From assembly GCF_030534315.2 (NCBI RefSeq), contig NZ_CP130558.2, forward strand, positions 1,726,501-1,790,500: a stretch of DNA of 64,000 nucleotides, in the 5' to 3' direction. Shown here one piece after another: positions 27,388-37,086 of the stretch. Both the position numbers and the translations under genes were made by a program. This stretch comes from Thermoanaerobacterium sp. CMT5567-10 (GTDB lineage: Bacteria; Bacillota; Thermoanaerobacteria; Thermoanaerobacterales; Thermoanaerobacteraceae). Below the pieces are notes generated by a model, which searched no databases, was not told the origin of the DNA, and worked only from the letters and a program-made list of their open reading frames with translations. Each line of letters opens with the position of its first letter. Position 1 is the first letter of the stretch.

Positions 27388-27471
27388 ACAAGAGATTTAA
27401 CAACATTTCCCCTTTTTAGGATGAAATGTGGTCTGTTTAAATCTTAAAATCTTAAAAAGGAGGAAAGTGTT
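27388..27471 (+). other. Leader with a long interrupted hairpin
   Basis: AGATTTAA plus ACATTTC (about 27392-27409) can pair with GAAATGT plus TTTAAATCT (about 27423-27446), with an internal loop, just ahead of the zinc-ribbon gene. Could control its translation; class unknown. Confidence 0.35.
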
Positions 27472-27642
27472 GTGGCTGATAAGACATTAGTATGCAAAGA
27501 CTGCGGTAAGGAATTTGTCTTTACAGAAGGCGAGCAAGCTTTCTACAAAGAAAAAGGCTTCGAGAATGAGCCTCAAAGATGTCCTGAATGCAGAAGAGCA
27601 AGAAAGCAGCAGTACAATAACAACAGAGGCTATAGAAGATAA
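27472..27642 (+). CDS. Zinc-ribbon protein (zf-trcl-like)
   Basis: 56 residues starting with GTG behind AAAAAGGAGG. CKDCG near the start and CPEC near residue 40 give four zinc ligands, spaced by an aromatic segment (AFYKEKGFENEPQRCPEC); a basic, Asn/Arg-rich tail follows. This fits the probable zinc-ribbon family common in clostridia, often single-gene transcripts. Function unknown; nucleic-acid binding is plausible from the basic tail. Confidence 0.85.
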   Translation: MADKTLVCKDCGKEFVFTEGEQAFYKEKGFENEPQRCPECRRARKQQYNNNRGYRR

Positions 27643-27649
27643 ACAGCGT

Positions 27650-27684
27650 AAAAAACCTTATAGATTTTTCTATAAGGTTTTTTG
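27650..27684 (+). terminator. Terminator after the zinc-ribbon gene
   Basis: AAAAAACCTTATAG (27650-27663) pairs with CTATAAGGTTTTTT (27670-27683). Confidence 0.9.
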
Positions 27685-27839
27685 TTATCTAATTTATTGA
27701 TAAAAATTGGCAGATGTATTAAAATATTAGTTAATGCACTTATGGTAATAGTTTATATTTATTTTTGAAATACTGCTTTGCACTTTTATATGAAACAACA
27801 ATAGTTACAAATGTTTAAAAAATCCTTGGAGGTATAAAA

Positions 27840-29081
27840 TTGTATATAAAAAAGTTGTTCAAACCGTATATGGGTCTTCCAAGAGAAATTTATATATTAT
27901 TTATATCAAAAATCATCAATGCAATGGGCAGTTTTGTCATGCCATTGCTTACATTAATTCTTACAGAAAAAATAGGTCTTTCCGACAGCAAAGCTGGATA
28001 TTATATAAGCATTTCAGGGATTTTATATATACCTGCATTGATAATTGGAGGAAAGCTGGCCGATGTATGTGGCCGAAAAGTTATAATTGCTGTCTTTAAT
28101 ATTGTAGGAGCTACTTTATATATTATTGCTGGATTTTTAAGGCCATCGATCACAATGGTGTACTTGATAATGATAGCTGGAGCATGTTTTACTGCGACAG
28201 GTCCTGCCCATGATTCATTGGTGGCAGATATCACAAATCCAGCAAATAGAAAAAGTGCTTATTCTCTTTTGTACATGGGGTGGAATACAGGGTATGCAGT
28301 AGGACCTACTATAGGAGGCTTTTTATTTAAAGACCACCTTCCGCTTGTTTTTATAGGTGATGCAACGACAGCACTGATAGCCCTTTGCCTTATTATCATC
28401 TTTGTGAAAGAAACTATTCACATTAAAGATGAAGGCATAGTTGGAAATGAGAGAGCATCAGAGAAAAGTGAGCAAGGTTCAATTGTATCAGTTATTTTAA
28501 AAAGACCTATATTAATTTTTTTTGCTTTGATTCTCTTCTGCTACAATTTTGTATATAGTCAGTGGTCTTTTATGTTGCCTATTCAGGTAGTTGATGTGTT
28601 TAAAGATGCAGGTGCAAAGTATTTTGGAATGATGGCAAGCTTGAATGGATTGGTCGTTATGTCTTTTACGCCTGTAATAACAAAGATGACAGAAAAAATA
28701 AATGAACTAATGCGGGCGGTACTTGGCGGAATAATGTATACGGTAGGTTTTGGCATGCTGGGCTTTGTCAATTTATTGCCTTTTTTCTTCTTGTCAACTT
28801 TTATATTTACGCTTGGCGAAATAATTTTGGCTATAAGCACATCACCGTTTATAGCAAATCGTACACCATCATCTCACAGAGGCAGGATGAATGCAGTTCT
28901 GCAAATAATCATGGGAGCAGGATATATGATTGGACCACTGGTAATGGGAAATGTACTAAATTATGTTGAAGTAAAACCTGCATGGATGATACTCGGTGCA
29001 TTCGTATCTTTTGCTACATTGCTGATGTATGGTCTAGAGAGATACGATGAAAGAAAAAATGTAGAATTAAATCAGTGTTAA
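27840..29081 (+). CDS. MFS transporter
   Basis: 413 residues with about twelve predicted helices. The loop between helices 2 and 3 carries the MFS motif A (GGKLADVCGRKVI). TTG start behind TTGGAGG. The layout fits drug-proton antiporters of the DHA1 type, but the substrate cannot be read. Monocistronic. The 228 bases that follow (29082-29309) are AT-rich with no gene seen. Confidence 0.88.
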   Translation: MYIKKLFKPYMGLPREIYILFISKIINAMGSFVMPLLTLILTEKIGLSDSKAGYYISISGILYIPALIIGGKLADVCGRKVIIAVFNIVGATLYIIAGFLRPSITMVYLIMIAGACFTATGPAHDSLVADITNPANRKSAYSLLYMGWNTGYAVGPTIGGFLFKDHLPLVFIGDATTALIALCLIIIFVKETIHIKDEGIVGNERASEKSEQGSIVSVILKRPILIFFALILFCYNFVYSQWSFMLPIQVVDVFKDAGAKYFGMMASLNGLVVMSFTPVITKMTEKINELMRAVLGGIMYTVGFGMLGFVNLLPFFFLSTFIFTLGEIILAISTSPFIANRTPSSHRGRMNAVLQIIMGAGYMIGPLVMGNVLNYVEVKPAWMILGAFVSFATLLMYGLERYDERKNVELNQC

Positions 29082-29309
29082 ATGTTATTTATGGCACCTT
29101 TATGCTATTTATTCCTATTATTTTTGTAGTCTTTAATATTGTACTATTTTTTGTAAATATAATATTAGCAGTAACGATTATGAAATTTATAAGAAAATGC
29201 GAAATAAGTTTATGACGTCATTATGATTTAAAAACTACAGTTTAATATTTTGTTTTTAATAATAATTATTATATAATTAAATTAAGATATCGTTTAAGGA
29301 GGGAGAAAA

Positions 29310-30293
29310 ATGAGCTACATACCTGATGAAAATAGATACAACAATATGATATATAGAAGATGCGGAAGAAGTGGCCTTATGCTTCCTGCAATATCTCTTG
29401 GACTATGGCACAACTTTGGCGGATATGATGTGTTTGAAAACATGAGGGCAATGGCGAGGAGAGCGTTTGACCTTGGTATAACGCATTTTGACTTAGCAAA
29501 CAATTACGGACCGCCACCAGGTTCTGCAGAAGAAAATTTCGGCAGGATTTTAAAGACGGATTTTAGAGGTTATAGAGATGAATTATTGATTTCTACAAAA
29601 GCTGGCTATACTATGTGGCCCGGCCCTTATGGAGACTGGGGTTCAAGGAAATACTTACTTTCTAGTTTAGACCAGAGCTTAAAAAGAATGGGTATTGACT
29701 ATGTTGACATATTTTATTCCCACAGAAGAGATCCAAATACACCATTAGAAGAGACCATGATGGCACTAGATCAGGCTGTACGACAAGGTAAAGCCTTGTA
29801 CGTCGGTATTTCAAACTACAATGCTGAAGACACTAAAAAAGCTGCAGAAATACTGAGAAAGTTTGGAACTCCTCTTTTAATAAACCAGCCAAGTTATTCT
29901 ATGTTTAATAGATGGATAGAAGATGGACTTACAGATGTCCTTGAAGAAGAAGGTATTGGCAGCATAGCGTTTAGCCCATTGGCACAAGGATTATTGACTG
30001 ATAAGTACCTAAATGGAATCCCTGATGATTCTAGAGCTGCAAAGAAAAATACATCCTTAAAAGGAAATCTCACTGAAGAGAACATAAATAAAGTTAGAGA
30101 ATTGAAAAAAATCGCAGATAGAAGAGGCCAGAGCATTGCTCAGATGGCTTTGGCTTGGGACTTGAGAAAAGTCACATCTGCAATAATAGGCGCCAGCAGA
30201 GTAAGTCAGATAGAAGAAAATGTAAGAGCGCTAGATAATCTTGAATTTAGCGATGATGAATTGAAAGAAATAGATGAGATATTATCTAAATAG
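29310..30293 (+). CDS. Aldo/keto reductase, YghZ-like
   Basis: 327-residue NAD(P)H-dependent reductase with a TIM-barrel fold. Catalytic tetrad visible as Asp (FDLANNYG), Tyr in the same segment, Lys (STKAGY) and His (FYSHRRD); the C-terminal cofactor loop is AIIGASRVSQIEEN. The N-terminus (YRRCGRSGLMLPAISLGLWHNFG) matches the YghZ/Gpr subfamily, which reduces L-glyceraldehyde 3-phosphate and methylglyoxal-type aldehydes. Start behind AAGGAGGGAG. Monocistronic, ended by a terminator. Confidence 0.92.
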   Translation: MSYIPDENRYNNMIYRRCGRSGLMLPAISLGLWHNFGGYDVFENMRAMARRAFDLGITHFDLANNYGPPPGSAEENFGRILKTDFRGYRDELLISTKAGYTMWPGPYGDWGSRKYLLSSLDQSLKRMGIDYVDIFYSHRRDPNTPLEETMMALDQAVRQGKALYVGISNYNAEDTKKAAEILRKFGTPLLINQPSYSMFNRWIEDGLTDVLEEEGIGSIAFSPLAQGLLTDKYLNGIPDDSRAAKKNTSLKGNLTEENINKVRELKKIADRRGQSIAQMALAWDLRKVTSAIIGASRVSQIEENVRALDNLEFSDDELKEIDEILSK

Positions 30294-30308
30294 ATTATGC
30301 GTTAGAGC

Positions 30309-30341
30309 ATAGAGGGATTACAGTTTGCCCTCTATTTTTTA
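30309..30341 (+). terminator. Terminator after the aldo/keto reductase
   Basis: ATAGAGGG (30309-30316) pairs with CCCTCTAT (30328-30335), then TTTTT. Confidence 0.85.
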
Positions 30342-30346
30342 TGCTT

Positions 30347-30389
30347 TGTGATATTTGTCACAGAAATAATGGATAGAGTGCCATATAAT
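30347..30389 (+). promoter_or_regulatory. CRP/FNR-type operator (HcpR candidate) and -10 box ahead of hcp
   Basis: TGTGA-TATTTG-TCACA (30347-30362) is a perfect CRP/FNR-family palindrome. A -10 box TATAAT (30384-30389) would place the transcription start near 30396, so the palindrome centres at about -41.5, the class II activator position; no good -35 box is seen. HcpR, a CRP/FNR relative, is known to control hcp in anaerobes, so it is the likely regulator. Confidence 0.78.
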
Positions 30390-30456
30390 AATAAGCGTAT
30401 TGAATATAGTGAACAATATGCTATTTATAAATTTAAAATAAGAAGGAGGAAAAAAC

Positions 30457-32097
30457 ATGGGAATGTTTTGCTATCAATGCCAAGAGGCATCAAAAGGCGT
30501 TGGCTGTACATTAAGAGGCGTATGCGGTAAGACTGATGATACAGCTAGACTTCAGGATTTGCTCATATACACATTAAAAGGGTTAGCAATAGTAAATCAA
30601 GAAGCTAGAAAACACGGCTTAAACAGTGAAAATACAGATTCTTTCGTAATCGATGGACTATTTTCGACTATAACAAACGTCAACTTTGACAAAAATTACT
30701 TCGTTGGCAAAATAAAAGAAGGCTTAAATCTTAGAGAGTCAATAAAAAGTAAATTGAGAGATAATGGAGTTGAAATAAATAATTTGCATGATGCAGCTAA
30801 ATGGACAAAAGATGAAAGCGAATTTGATGAGAAGGCTTTATCAGTGGGCGTTCTTGCTACTGAAAATGAAGACATAAGATCATTAAGGGAGCTTATAACT
30901 TACGGCATAAAGGGTATGGCTGCTTATGCATTCCATGCTGCAAACCTTGGCTTTAAAGATCCTAATATATCAGAGTTTATTGAAAAGGCGTTAGTTGCAA
31001 CATTGGATGACAGCTTAGGTGCAAATGACTATGTATCACTTGCATTAGAGGCTGGTAAATACGGCGTGGATGTGATGGCACTTTTGGACAAAGCAAATAC
31101 ATCCACATACGGCAATCCTGAGATCACAAAGGTAAATATCGGCGTCAGAAACAATCCTGGTATCTTAATAAGCGGACACGACTTAAAAGATTTGGAAGAA
31201 CTGCTTGAACAAACAGAGGGAACAGGTGTTGACGTATATACACACGGTGAAATGCTTCCTGCCCACTACTATCCGGCATTTAAGAAGTATTCACACTTTG
31301 CAGGAAACTACGGCAATGCATGGTGGCAGCAGGATAAAGAATTTGAAAGCTTTAACGGTCCAATACTCATGACCACAAACTGCTTAACACCGCCAAAGGA
31401 TTCTTATAAAGATAGACTTTACACAACTGGTGTTGTAGGATTTGAAGGTGTAAAGCATATTGATGCTGGCCCAGATGGAAAAAAAGACTTTACAGAGATA
31501 ATAGAGCATGCAAAGAGATGCAAACCGCCAGTTGAAATTGAGAGTGGAGAGATAGTAGGAGGATTTGCCCACAACCAAGTTTTGGCGCTGGCAGATAAAG
31601 TAGTTGATGCAGTAAAGACTGGAGCTATAAAGAGATTCTTTGTAATGGCAGGCTGCGACGGAAGGATGAAGTCAAGAGAATATTACACAGAATTTGCAAA
31701 AGAACTTCCAAAAGATACAGTTATATTGACGGCAGGATGTGCAAAGTATAGATACAATAAATTAAATCTTGGCGACATAAACGGCATACCAAGAGTACTT
31801 GATGCAGGACAGTGCAATGACTCGTATTCATTAGCTGTTATAGCTCTGAAGCTTAAAGAAGTGTTTGGACTTAAAGATATAAATGAGCTTCCAATATCAT
31901 TTAACATTGCATGGTATGAGCAAAAAGCTGTAATAGTATTACTAGCACTTCTGTACCTGGGGGTAAAGAATATTCACTTAGGACCGACACTTCCAGCATT
32001 CTTGTCACCTAATGTTGCAAAAGTTTTAGTTGAAAACTTCGGCATTGGCGGAATTACAAACGTAGAAGACGATATAAGGATGTTTATGGGGAATTAA
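30457..32097 (+). CDS. hcp: Hydroxylamine reductase (hybrid cluster protein)
   Basis: 546 residues. The N-terminal cluster is bound by Cys5, Cys8, Cys17 and Cys23 (MFCYQCQE...GCTLRGVC), the short spacing of class I/II-type Hcp from anaerobes. Further cluster ligands are visible ([33 protein letters not shown]). It reduces hydroxylamine to ammonia in vitro and is thought to protect against nitric oxide or nitrosative stress. Start behind AAGGAGG. Controlled by the CRP/FNR-type box upstream; ends at a terminator. Confidence 0.97.
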   Translation: MGMFCYQCQEASKGVGCTLRGVCGKTDDTARLQDLLIYTLKGLAIVNQEARKHGLNSENTDSFVIDGLFSTITNVNFDKNYFVGKIKEGLNLRESIKSKLRDNGVEINNLHDAAKWTKDESEFDEKALSVGVLATENEDIRSLRELITYGIKGMAAYAFHAANLGFKDPNISEFIEKALVATLDDSLGANDYVSLALEAGKYGVDVMALLDKANTSTYGNPEITKVNIGVRNNPGILISGHDLKDLEELLEQTEGTGVDVYTHGEMLPAHYYPAFKKYSHFAGNYGNAWWQQDKEFESFNGPILMTTNCLTPPKDSYKDRLYTTGVVGFEGVKHIDAGPDGKKDFTEIIEHAKRCKPPVEIESGEIVGGFAHNQVLALADKVVDAVKTGAIKRFFVMAGCDGRMKSREYYTEFAKELPKDTVILTAGCAKYRYNKLNLGDINGIPRVLDAGQCNDSYSLAVIALKLKEVFGLKDINELPISFNIAWYEQKAVIVLLALLYLGVKNIHLGPTLPAFLSPNVAKVLVENFGIGGITNVEDDIRMFMGN

Positions 32098-32109
32098 ATA
32101 TAGAAAAAA

Positions 32110-32140
32110 AGACGGCTTTTAAATGAGCCGTTTTTTTTAA
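32110..32140 (+). terminator. Terminator after hcp
   Basis: ACGGCT (32112-32117) pairs with AGCCGT (32126-32131), flanked by A and T runs; a run of eight T residues follows. Confidence 0.85.
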
Positions 32141-32301
32141 TGATGGCTAAATTAAGAATTTTCATTATTATTGAAGAATATTATTTATTAATGCATTAAA
32201 TTGTTGAAAAATGTCGCAAAATTTTCAATTAAAATTAGTTGCCAAAAAGTGAGAATAGTGTATAATATAGATAAAATATTAATTAAGGAAGGATTGATAG
32301 T

Positions 32302-32751
32302 ATGAAAAAAATTGTATTATTTTTATTGTGTTTCGTTTTGCTATTTCAGACAACAGCAGTTTTAGCAAATATTGATAATAATACACAACATAATAATAGC
32401 ATAACTAAGAATGACAAAAATAATACAATTAATCCTGAGTGGGTTCCTTTCTGTCCAAATAGTCCAGACGGGTATCACTCGATGTGGCCAAGCCCTGGAG
32501 GTTACAATATTTTATATTGGATAGAAAATGGAAAAACTATGAGTTCAAAATATACATTGTGGACATGTAAGTATTGCGGTGCTTCTTTATATGAATCAAC
32601 AGGATATGACGTATGGGCATACGAAAGTGATATATATAAAGAAGTTTTACATTATAATGTTGCTTTAGGATATTACTATGATATATGGATAAACCCAAGG
32701 TATGGTGCATTACCTGGAAGTGAAGAAGGGTATATATACCATCTATATTGA
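32302..32751 (+). CDS. Small exported protein with a CxxC pair
   Basis: 149 residues, start behind AAGGAAGG. Signal peptide about 1-23 (core IVLFLLCFVLLF, likely cut after VLA). An Asn-rich linker follows, then a Trp/Tyr-rich domain with CKYC and one more Cys (PFCPN) that may bind zinc. No family recognised. Upstream, TTGCCA and TATAAT 16 bases apart (about 32239-32266) give a good promoter. Confidence 0.72.
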   Translation: MKKIVLFLLCFVLLFQTTAVLANIDNNTQHNNSITKNDKNNTINPEWVPFCPNSPDGYHSMWPSPGGYNILYWIENGKTMSSKYTLWTCKYCGASLYESTGYDVWAYESDIYKEVLHYNVALGYYYDIWINPRYGALPGSEEGYIYHLY

Positions 32752-32823
32752 TTTTATGTAAATAGTCATGTGAATTTAGTATGTTTGATGATGAAATTTG
32801 AGGGGAGGTTATTATTTGCTGTT

Positions 32824-33945
32824 ATGATGAAGGCAAAGTTATATTTTCTTATTATATTGACAGTTCTTTCATTTTTTTTTGTTTCTTGTTCTGATGTTAA
32901 ATTGGACAGGTACTGTTTTAATAAATCATCGGATCCTATTTTGCTTTATGTAGACAATGGTAAAATCATCTTAAACGATGGCGACAATGTGGTATTAGAA
33001 AGAGAAGGCAAGCTGTACAAAATCCCCAATATATCTTACGATTTTAGAAAAGATGATGTAGTTTTTCTGCCAAGCTGTGATGGCAACTATGCTATTATAG
33101 GCAATATCGATAATCCATACGTTGTCAACTTGAATGATGGGAGTAAAACTGAGATAGATAAAGATATCATATTGTACACAACTAAGTATTACCCATGGTC
33201 TGCTGATAATAAATTTCTTACATTAGCAGAAGGAAATACAATTAAAATTGTTGACTTAAGGACTCTGAAAACAAATACGAAAAATCTTGATGTAGAAGCG
33301 CAGAATGCTATTTGCATCGGCAGTCTTTTGTACTTCGAAAGCAAGGGGAAAATATATAAAATTGCAAATGATTCACAGCCGCAATTTATAACAAATGGAT
33401 ACTTGTTGTCTGTTGATGATAAATATAATATATATTTATATCGCAATCTTAACATGAAAGAAACAAAAATTTATAAAGTAGATAAGCATGGCAGCGAAAA
33501 AGAAATTGCATATATAGATGAACCGGTTATCTACAACAGAATTTACGGCAACTTATTCATTGCTATGACGAAAGGCGATAAAGGAATGCGATATGCTGAC
33601 TATGAATTGATAAATTTAAAGACATCGAAACACATTTCAATAAAGAATGGTTCAGGTAATATAGATGTTTTTCCTGTTTTATCAAGGAATGGAGATATAT
33701 CAATTAAATTTGTTTCTTCAGATTACACTGAGCTTATTGATACAAGAGATGGCACTTCTAAAATATTAAAGAATTTTATTCCATATACGGATTCTGACAG
33801 GAAATTTAGCATTGACATATATAGGAATATACCATTAGATTTAAATGAAATAGTTCAAATTAAAAAAGATGAAAATGGTTTTAGTATTGTTTTAGTAGAT
33901 ACTGATAATAAAAAAAATAAAACCATCGCCGATTTTAAATACTGA
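32824..33945 (+). CDS. Predicted lipoprotein, possibly beta-propeller
   Basis: 373 residues from ATG 32824 (the frame is open from 32770; GGGGAGG at 32802 is rather far). Lipoprotein signal with lipobox FVSC. The mature part repeats short strand-turn units (LLYVDNGKIILNDGD, WSADNKFLTLAEGNTIKIVDL), suggesting a WD/YncE-like propeller. Lies 19 to 72 bases after the small exported protein gene, so probably one operon ending with the 33-residue protein. Confidence 0.76.
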   Translation: MMKAKLYFLIILTVLSFFFVSCSDVKLDRYCFNKSSDPILLYVDNGKIILNDGDNVVLEREGKLYKIPNISYDFRKDDVVFLPSCDGNYAIIGNIDNPYVVNLNDGSKTEIDKDIILYTTKYYPWSADNKFLTLAEGNTIKIVDLRTLKTNTKNLDVEAQNAICIGSLLYFESKGKIYKIANDSQPQFITNGYLLSVDDKYNIYLYRNLNMKETKIYKVDKHGSEKEIAYIDEPVIYNRIYGNLFIAMTKGDKGMRYADYELINLKTSKHISIKNGSGNIDVFPVLSRNGDISIKFVSSDYTELIDTRDGTSKILKNFIPYTDSDRKFSIDIYRNIPLDLNEIVQIKKDENGFSIVLVDTDNKKNKTIADFKY

Positions 33946-33991
33946 CAAATTTTTAAACTTATAATACAATTTTAGATTGAGGGGAAATTCT

Positions 33992-34093
33992 ATGGATTTA
34001 ATTACAACTATTTTTTTAATAATAAATGTCGGTGCTCTGGCTTTTGTAATATATTTGCTGTATAAGATTTTGATGTATGTGTCTAAAAGGTGA
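33992..34093 (+). CDS. 33-residue single-pass membrane protein
   Basis: ATG 33992 behind GAGGGGA, stop 34091-34093. Begins MDLITTIFLIINVG, one helix, then a basic tail (YKILMYVSKR). It resembles the 41-residue protein at 19762 in start, helix length and the LLYK/FLYK-F/I-L motif. Both are near lipoprotein genes. Function unknown. Confidence 0.6.
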   Translation: MDLITTIFLIINVGALAFVIYLLYKILMYVSKR

Positions 34094-34095
34094 TG

Positions 34096-34143
34096 AAAAA
34101 AGACGGCTTTTGGTTTCATCTACTTAAAAGCCGTCCTTTTTTA
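34096..34143. terminator. Bidirectional terminator between the lipoprotein operon and adhE
   Basis: AAAAAAGACGGCTTTT (34096-34111) pairs in its core with AAAAGCCGTC (34126-34135), with T runs on both strands. Confidence 0.88.
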
Positions 34144-34144
34144 A

Positions 34145-36724
34145 TTATGCGCCGTACGCTTTCCTGTAAATCTCTGCGATTTCTTTTGTGAGAGGCATTC
34201 TTGGATTTGTTCCTGTGCACTGATCATTGAAGGCGATGTCTGACATTTCCTCGATTTCTTTTTCAAATTGTTCTTTGTTTATGCCGGCGTCTTTAAGCGT
34301 AAGTGGGATATTAAGCTCTTTCATAAGGTTCTTTATAGCTTCGATTAAGCTTTCCACGCCTTCTTCAACAGTTGATGCAGGCAGTCCTAAGAATTTGGCG
34401 ATTTCTGCATATCTTTCTGCTGCTTTTGGATATTCATATTGTGGGAATGCCACAAATTTTGTAGGCTTTTCTGCATTGTACCTTATTACATACGGCAGAA
34501 GTATAGCATTAGCTCTTCCGTGTGGTATGTGGAACTTACCGCCTAGTATGTGTGCCATACTGTGGTTTATTCCTAAAAATGCATTTGTAAATGCCATACC
34601 AGCCATGCAGGAAGCATTGTGCATCTTTTCGCGGGCTTCTTCATCGTTGCCATTTTTATAAGCCCTTGGCAGATATTCAAATACGATCTTTATGGCTTTC
34701 TCTGCCAGCGCATCTGTGTAGTCTGATGCCATTACCGATACGTATGCTTCTATGGCGTGTGTCAGCACATCCATACCTGTGTCTGCTGTTACAGATGGTG
34801 GCACTGTCTTTGTAAGGTCAGGATCTATTATAGCTATATCTGGTGTGAGTTCGTAGTCTGCCAGTTGGTATTTGATGTTTCTCTTTTTATCAGTTATAAC
34901 GGCAAATGCTGTCACTTCTGAACCTGTACCACTTGTTGTCGGTATTGCGATGAACAGCGCTTTTTTGCCAAGCTCTGGGAATTTAAATGCTCTCTTTCTG
35001 ATGTCTGCGAATTTAAGTCTTAATGTTTCAAACTCGGTATCAGGATACTCGTAGAAAAGCCACATTCCCTTTGCTGCATCTATTGCAGATCCACCGCCTA
35101 CAGCGATTATTAGGTCAGGATTGTATGAATTCATTATTTTTACGCCGTTCATTACTGTATCAACAGATGGATCTGGCTCAACTTCTGAGAATATTTCGTA
35201 TTCGATGTTTGCTTTATCTAATTGATATGTCACTTTGTCTACGAAGCCAAGCTTAACCATGAATGGATCTGTCACTATGAAAGCCTTTTTCTTCTTTACT
35301 TTGCACAGATACTGCAGTGACCCGTTTTCAAAGTATATCTTTGGTGGAATCTTGAACCATTTCATTCTATCCTTCCTTATCACAACACGCTTAATATTTA
35401 AAAGGTTATTGACACTTACGTTGTCTGTTGTTGAGTTTCTTCCCATAGAACCGCAGCCTAACGTAAGTGATGGCGTGTTTGTATTGTATATATCTCCTAT
35501 TGCTCCCTGTGATGATGGTGAATTTACGATAAGTCTTCCTGTGCGGACTCGCCTTGCAAATTCGTTTATTACGTCTTGATTTTCAGAGTGTATTACAGCG
35601 GAGTGTCCTAAACCTCCAAATTCAGTCATTTCTTCGCACTTTTTGATTCCCTCATTGTAGTCTTTAACAGTGTAGCAAGCAAGTATAGGGCTTAATTTCT
35701 CTCTTGACAGCGGATACTTTGGACCTACACCTTCGTATTCTGCAACTAATATCTTTGTGCCGTCAGGGACTTTAAAACCTGCCATTTCAGCAATCTTTGT
35801 TGCCGGCTGACCTACGACTGCAGGGCTCATTGCGCAGCTTTGCTCGTCAATTGCAAATTTCTCAAGCTTCTTTATCTCGTCTTTATTTAAGAAGTAGCAA
35901 CCGTACTCCTTCATAAGCTTCTTTACTTCATCTGCTATTTCTTCGTCTATTATCACAGCTTGTTCTGATGCGCATATAACGCCATTGTCAAATGTCTTAC
36001 TTAATATGAGGTCTGATACAGCTCTCTTTATGTTTGCTGATTTTTCGATGTAGCATGGCACATTGCCAGGACCTACGCCTAATGCTGGTTTGCCTGAGCT
36101 GTATGCTGCTTTTACCATTCCCGCACCGCCTGTTGCAAGGATTAGCGATACACCAGGATGTGTCATGAGAAGCTGTGTTGCCTCAATTGATGGTGTTTCT
36201 ATCCAGCCTATGCAACCTTCAGGTGCACCTGCCTTTAACGCTGCTTCATACATGACTTTTGCTGCCGCTATGCTGCATTTTATAGCCTTTGGATGGAAAC
36301 TGAATATTATAGGATTTCTTGTCTTTATGGATATTAAGCATTTAAACATTGTTGTGGATGTTGGGTTTGTGACAGGTGTGACGCCTGCAATGACTCCTAT
36401 TGGCTCTGCTACTTCCATGTAGTTTTCTTCTATGTTTTCATTAATTATGCCTACTGTCTTTTCATTTTTTATGTCGTGGTACACGTACTCTGTTGCAAAA
36501 AGGTTTTTTGTAATCTTATCTTCATACACACCCATTTTTGTCTCTTCGTAGGCCATCTTTGCCAGCTCAACGTGTTTGTCAACACCTGCTAAAGCCATTG
36601 CCTTTACGATGGCGTCAATTTGCTCTTGAGTGTAAGACATGAATTTCTTCTGGGCTTCTTGTGCTCTTGACACAAGTAAATCTATCTGCTTCTGAATGTT
36701 TAATTCCGTTTTTGTCGTTGCCAT
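34145..36724 (-). CDS. adhE: Bifunctional acetaldehyde-CoA/alcohol dehydrogenase AdhE
   Basis: 859-residue enzyme that reduces acetyl-CoA to acetaldehyde and then ethanol, the main ethanol route of these fermenters, as cytosolic filaments (spirosomes). N-terminal aldehyde dehydrogenase (about 1-440) with catalytic Cys251 (GVICASEQ); C-terminal iron alcohol dehydrogenase (about 455-859) with AVGGGSAIDAAKG for NAD(H) and iron-binding region DTGMDVLTHAIEAYVS, NHSMAHILGGKFHIPHG. The start at 36724 follows GGAGGTG; MATTKTEL matches remembered Thermoanaerobacterium AdhE, so an upstream ATG at 36733 is not used. Two Rex boxes lie upstream. Confidence 0.98.
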   Translation of the reverse strand: MATTKTELNIQKQIDLLVSRAQEAQKKFMSYTQEQIDAIVKAMALAGVDKHVELAKMAYEETKMGVYEDKITKNLFATEYVYHDIKNEKTVGIINENIEENYMEVAEPIGVIAGVTPVTNPTSTTMFKCLISIKTRNPIIFSFHPKAIKCSIAAAKVMYEAALKAGAPEGCIGWIETPSIEATQLLMTHPGVSLILATGGAGMVKAAYSSGKPALGVGPGNVPCYIEKSANIKRAVSDLILSKTFDNGVICASEQAVIIDEEIADEVKKLMKEYGCYFLNKDEIKKLEKFAIDEQSCAMSPAVVGQPATKIAEMAGFKVPDGTKILVAEYEGVGPKYPLSREKLSPILACYTVKDYNEGIKKCEEMTEFGGLGHSAVIHSENQDVINEFARRVRTGRLIVNSPSSQGAIGDIYNTNTPSLTLGCGSMGRNSTTDNVSVNNLLNIKRVVIRKDRMKWFKIPPKIYFENGSLQYLCKVKKKKAFIVTDPFMVKLGFVDKVTYQLDKANIEYEIFSEVEPDPSVDTVMNGVKIMNSYNPDLIIAVGGGSAIDAAKGMWLFYEYPDTEFETLRLKFADIRKRAFKFPELGKKALFIAIPTTSGTGSEVTAFAVITDKKRNIKYQLADYELTPDIAIIDPDLTKTVPPSVTADTGMDVLTHAIEAYVSVMASDYTDALAEKAIKIVFEYLPRAYKNGNDEEAREKMHNASCMAGMAFTNAFLGINHSMAHILGGKFHIPHGRANAILLPYVIRYNAEKPTKFVAFPQYEYPKAAERYAEIAKFLGLPASTVEEGVESLIEAIKNLMKELNIPLTLKDAGINKEQFEKEIEEMSDIAFNDQCTGTNPRMPLTKEIAEIYRKAYGA

Positions 36725-36737
36725 AATAAACACCTCC

Positions 36738-36755
36738 GTGTTAATAAATTAACAA
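36738..36755 (-). promoter_or_regulatory. Rex box 1, next to the adhE ribosome binding site
   Basis: GTGTTAA-TAAA-TTAACAA differs at one base from the Rex consensus TTGTTAA-N4-TTAACAA. It lies 14 bases ahead of the start codon, inside the transcript leader, so Rex would block elongation or the promoter when NADH is low. Confidence 0.82.
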
Positions 36756-36855
36756 TAAACACTTATTTTACAGGCGATTGTACCAATTATTCAAGCGTTT
36801 TAACAAGGAATTGCTTGAATAAATTGAACTTTGAACTGGATGATGTAAATAAATT

Positions 36856-36873
36856 TTGTTATACATTTAACAA
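36856..36873 (-). promoter_or_regulatory. Rex box 2 of adhE
   Basis: TTGTTAT-ACAT-TTAACAA, again one mismatch to the consensus, 118 bases from box 1 (about eleven helix turns), compatible with looping or with a second promoter. The 270 bases 36756-37026 hold no gene. Confidence 0.8.
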
Positions 36874-37026
36874 TCACCTTACATTTATATGATATATTAT
36901 CAATATTATTTTGTCAATATAGAAAATTTTTTATAAACGATTAACTAAAAAATTTTTTTTTATATAGTAAGCCTTAAAATGAATTGAAATTCTTTACACA
37001 CGCTTTAATACTGTATTTCTGAATTG

Positions 37027-37055
37027 TTGCTTGTGAATTTGCAGTATGGTATAAT
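37027..37055 (+). promoter_or_regulatory. Sigma-A type promoter of the coiled-coil gene
   Basis: TTGCTT (37027-37032), 17-base spacer, TATAAT (37050-37055). It lies inside the longest open frame, which argues for the downstream TTG start at 37087. Confidence 0.75.
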
Positions 37056-37086
37056 GGACAAAAAGGTAAAGGGGAGGGAAGGGATT

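Noticed and set aside
36063-36422. Plus-strand open frame opposite adhE
   Set aside because: Antisense to a strongly conserved enzyme; composition is the mirror of adhE codons.
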